Assembly: GCA_002344065.1 (NCBI GenBank)
Contig: DDTK01000003.1
Location: 62,001-126,000 of the forward strand
Source: Flammeovirgaceae bacterium UBA2366
GTDB lineage: Bacteria > Bacteroidota > Bacteroidia > Cytophagales > Cyclobacteriaceae
Reading direction: 5' to 3'
Length of the DNA: 64,000 nt
Below the pieces are notes generated by a model that saw only the letters and a list, made by a program, of their open reading frames with translations, searched no databases and was not told the DNA's origin. The position numbers and the translations under genes are program-made. Position 1 is the stretch's first letter, and the number at the start of each line of letters is the position of its first letter. Positions 63,771 to 64,000 of this stretch are shown here, one piece after another.

Positions 63771-64000
63771 TTGAAAGCAAGGCTTCATCTTAAGGAATAC
63801 ATAAAAGGAATACTCCAGGGAGACCGGGTTGTGCTGGCAAAGGCAATAACCCTTGTGGAAAGTCAGCTTACCGCTGATCGTTTTCTGGCTGATAAGCTCA
63901 TTGAAGAGGTACTTCCTCATGCTGGTAATTCTATACGCATCGGTATTACAGGAACTCCTGGAGTCGGTAAAAGCACCTTCATAGAAGTCTTCGGAAAGCA
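63771..64000 (+). CDS. meaB: MeaB/ArgK-family GTPase, 5' part (continues beyond window)
   Basis: The frame from TTG 63771 reads LKARLHLKEYIKGILQGDRV, then LAKAITLVESQL and IGITGTPGVGKSTFIEVFGK, the MeaB N-terminus with Walker A GTPGVGKST at about residues 61-69. MeaB protects methylmalonyl-CoA mutase. No ATG exists in frame upstream before a stop at 63720-63722, so TTG is the probable start. The 3' end is outside the window. It is divergent from the CHASE2 gene. Confidence 0.88.
   Translation, partial: MKARLHLKEYIKGILQGDRVVLAKAITLVESQLTADRFLADKLIEEVLPHAGNSIRIGITGTPGVGKSTFIEVFGK

Overview
The window looks like a chromosomal segment of a Bacteroidota bacterium, most likely of the Cytophagales type. 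The support is a type IX secretion (T9SS) C-terminal sorting domain on a giant repeat protein, a TonB-plug protein without a barrel, DUF4097, DUF2490 and DUF3667 proteins, a BshA (bacillithiol) enzyme, a Bacteroidota-style XRE/S24 SOS repressor next to dinB, few Shine-Dalgarno sequences, and AT-rich spacers with hairpins. No rRNA, insertion sequence, prophage or CRISPR array was seen. One complete tRNA, tRNA-Pro(CGG), is present.

Layout. 1-4.7 kb: 3' part of a T9SS-exported protein built from seven long tandem repeats. 4.7-15 kb: housekeeping genes (NRDE/TANGO2, DUF3667, rnhB, NUDIX, MATE, thioesterase, M24 peptidase, plsC, gatC) and a large unknown membrane-TPR protein. 15-19.4 kb: a SET-domain protein and a minus-strand operon of ECF sigma factor, HEAT-repeat putative anti-sigma, two DUF4097 proteins and DUF2490, with strong hairpins between the later genes. 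19.5-19.9 kb: a GIY-YIG gene between a broken and an intact tRNA-Pro copy. 20-23.8 kb: gcvT, GxxExxY, comB, MazG-like, VanX-like dipeptidase, dtd. 23.9-30.3 kb: an SOS mutagenesis cassette of S24 repressor, dinB, 2H phosphoesterase and DnaE2-like polymerase, with a VapBC-like pair placed inside it in the opposite direction.

30.4-42.6 kb: short-chain-type oxidoreductase, YkvA, an orphan antitoxin-like gene, an IscA variant, an Ada-like protein, an alpha/beta hydrolase, a relic of glycogen synthase, clpB, an outer-membrane porin, an epimerase/DUF1611 pair that resembles the D-glutamate DgcA/DgcN system, and rlmN. 42.7-45.2 kb: a TonB-plug protein followed by a second, diverged copy of the rlmN 3' end. 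45.2-53.9 kb: two rhomboids, mutL, a GH3-beta-lactamase fusion, bshA and a fatty-acid hydroxylase. 53.9-59.5 kb: a small lipoprotein, a VWA/MoxR-type ATPase/AlbA_2 operon, and phoH. 59.5-64 kb: sucD, two paralogous secreted proteins behind a CHASE2 membrane protein, and the start of meaB.

The most interesting items are: the twin ACTAA-N5-TTAGT operators and the translationally coupled 2H gene of the SOS cassette; the rlmN 3'-end duplication, in which a 34-bp identical core is flanked by synonymous divergence, as expected for a recombination junction; the GIY-YIG gene bracketed by tRNA-Pro copies; the CHASE2 module without an output domain; and the GH3-beta-lactamase fusion whose GH3 half appears to lack its catalytic residues. 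Functional statements come from reading motifs by eye. No database search was run.
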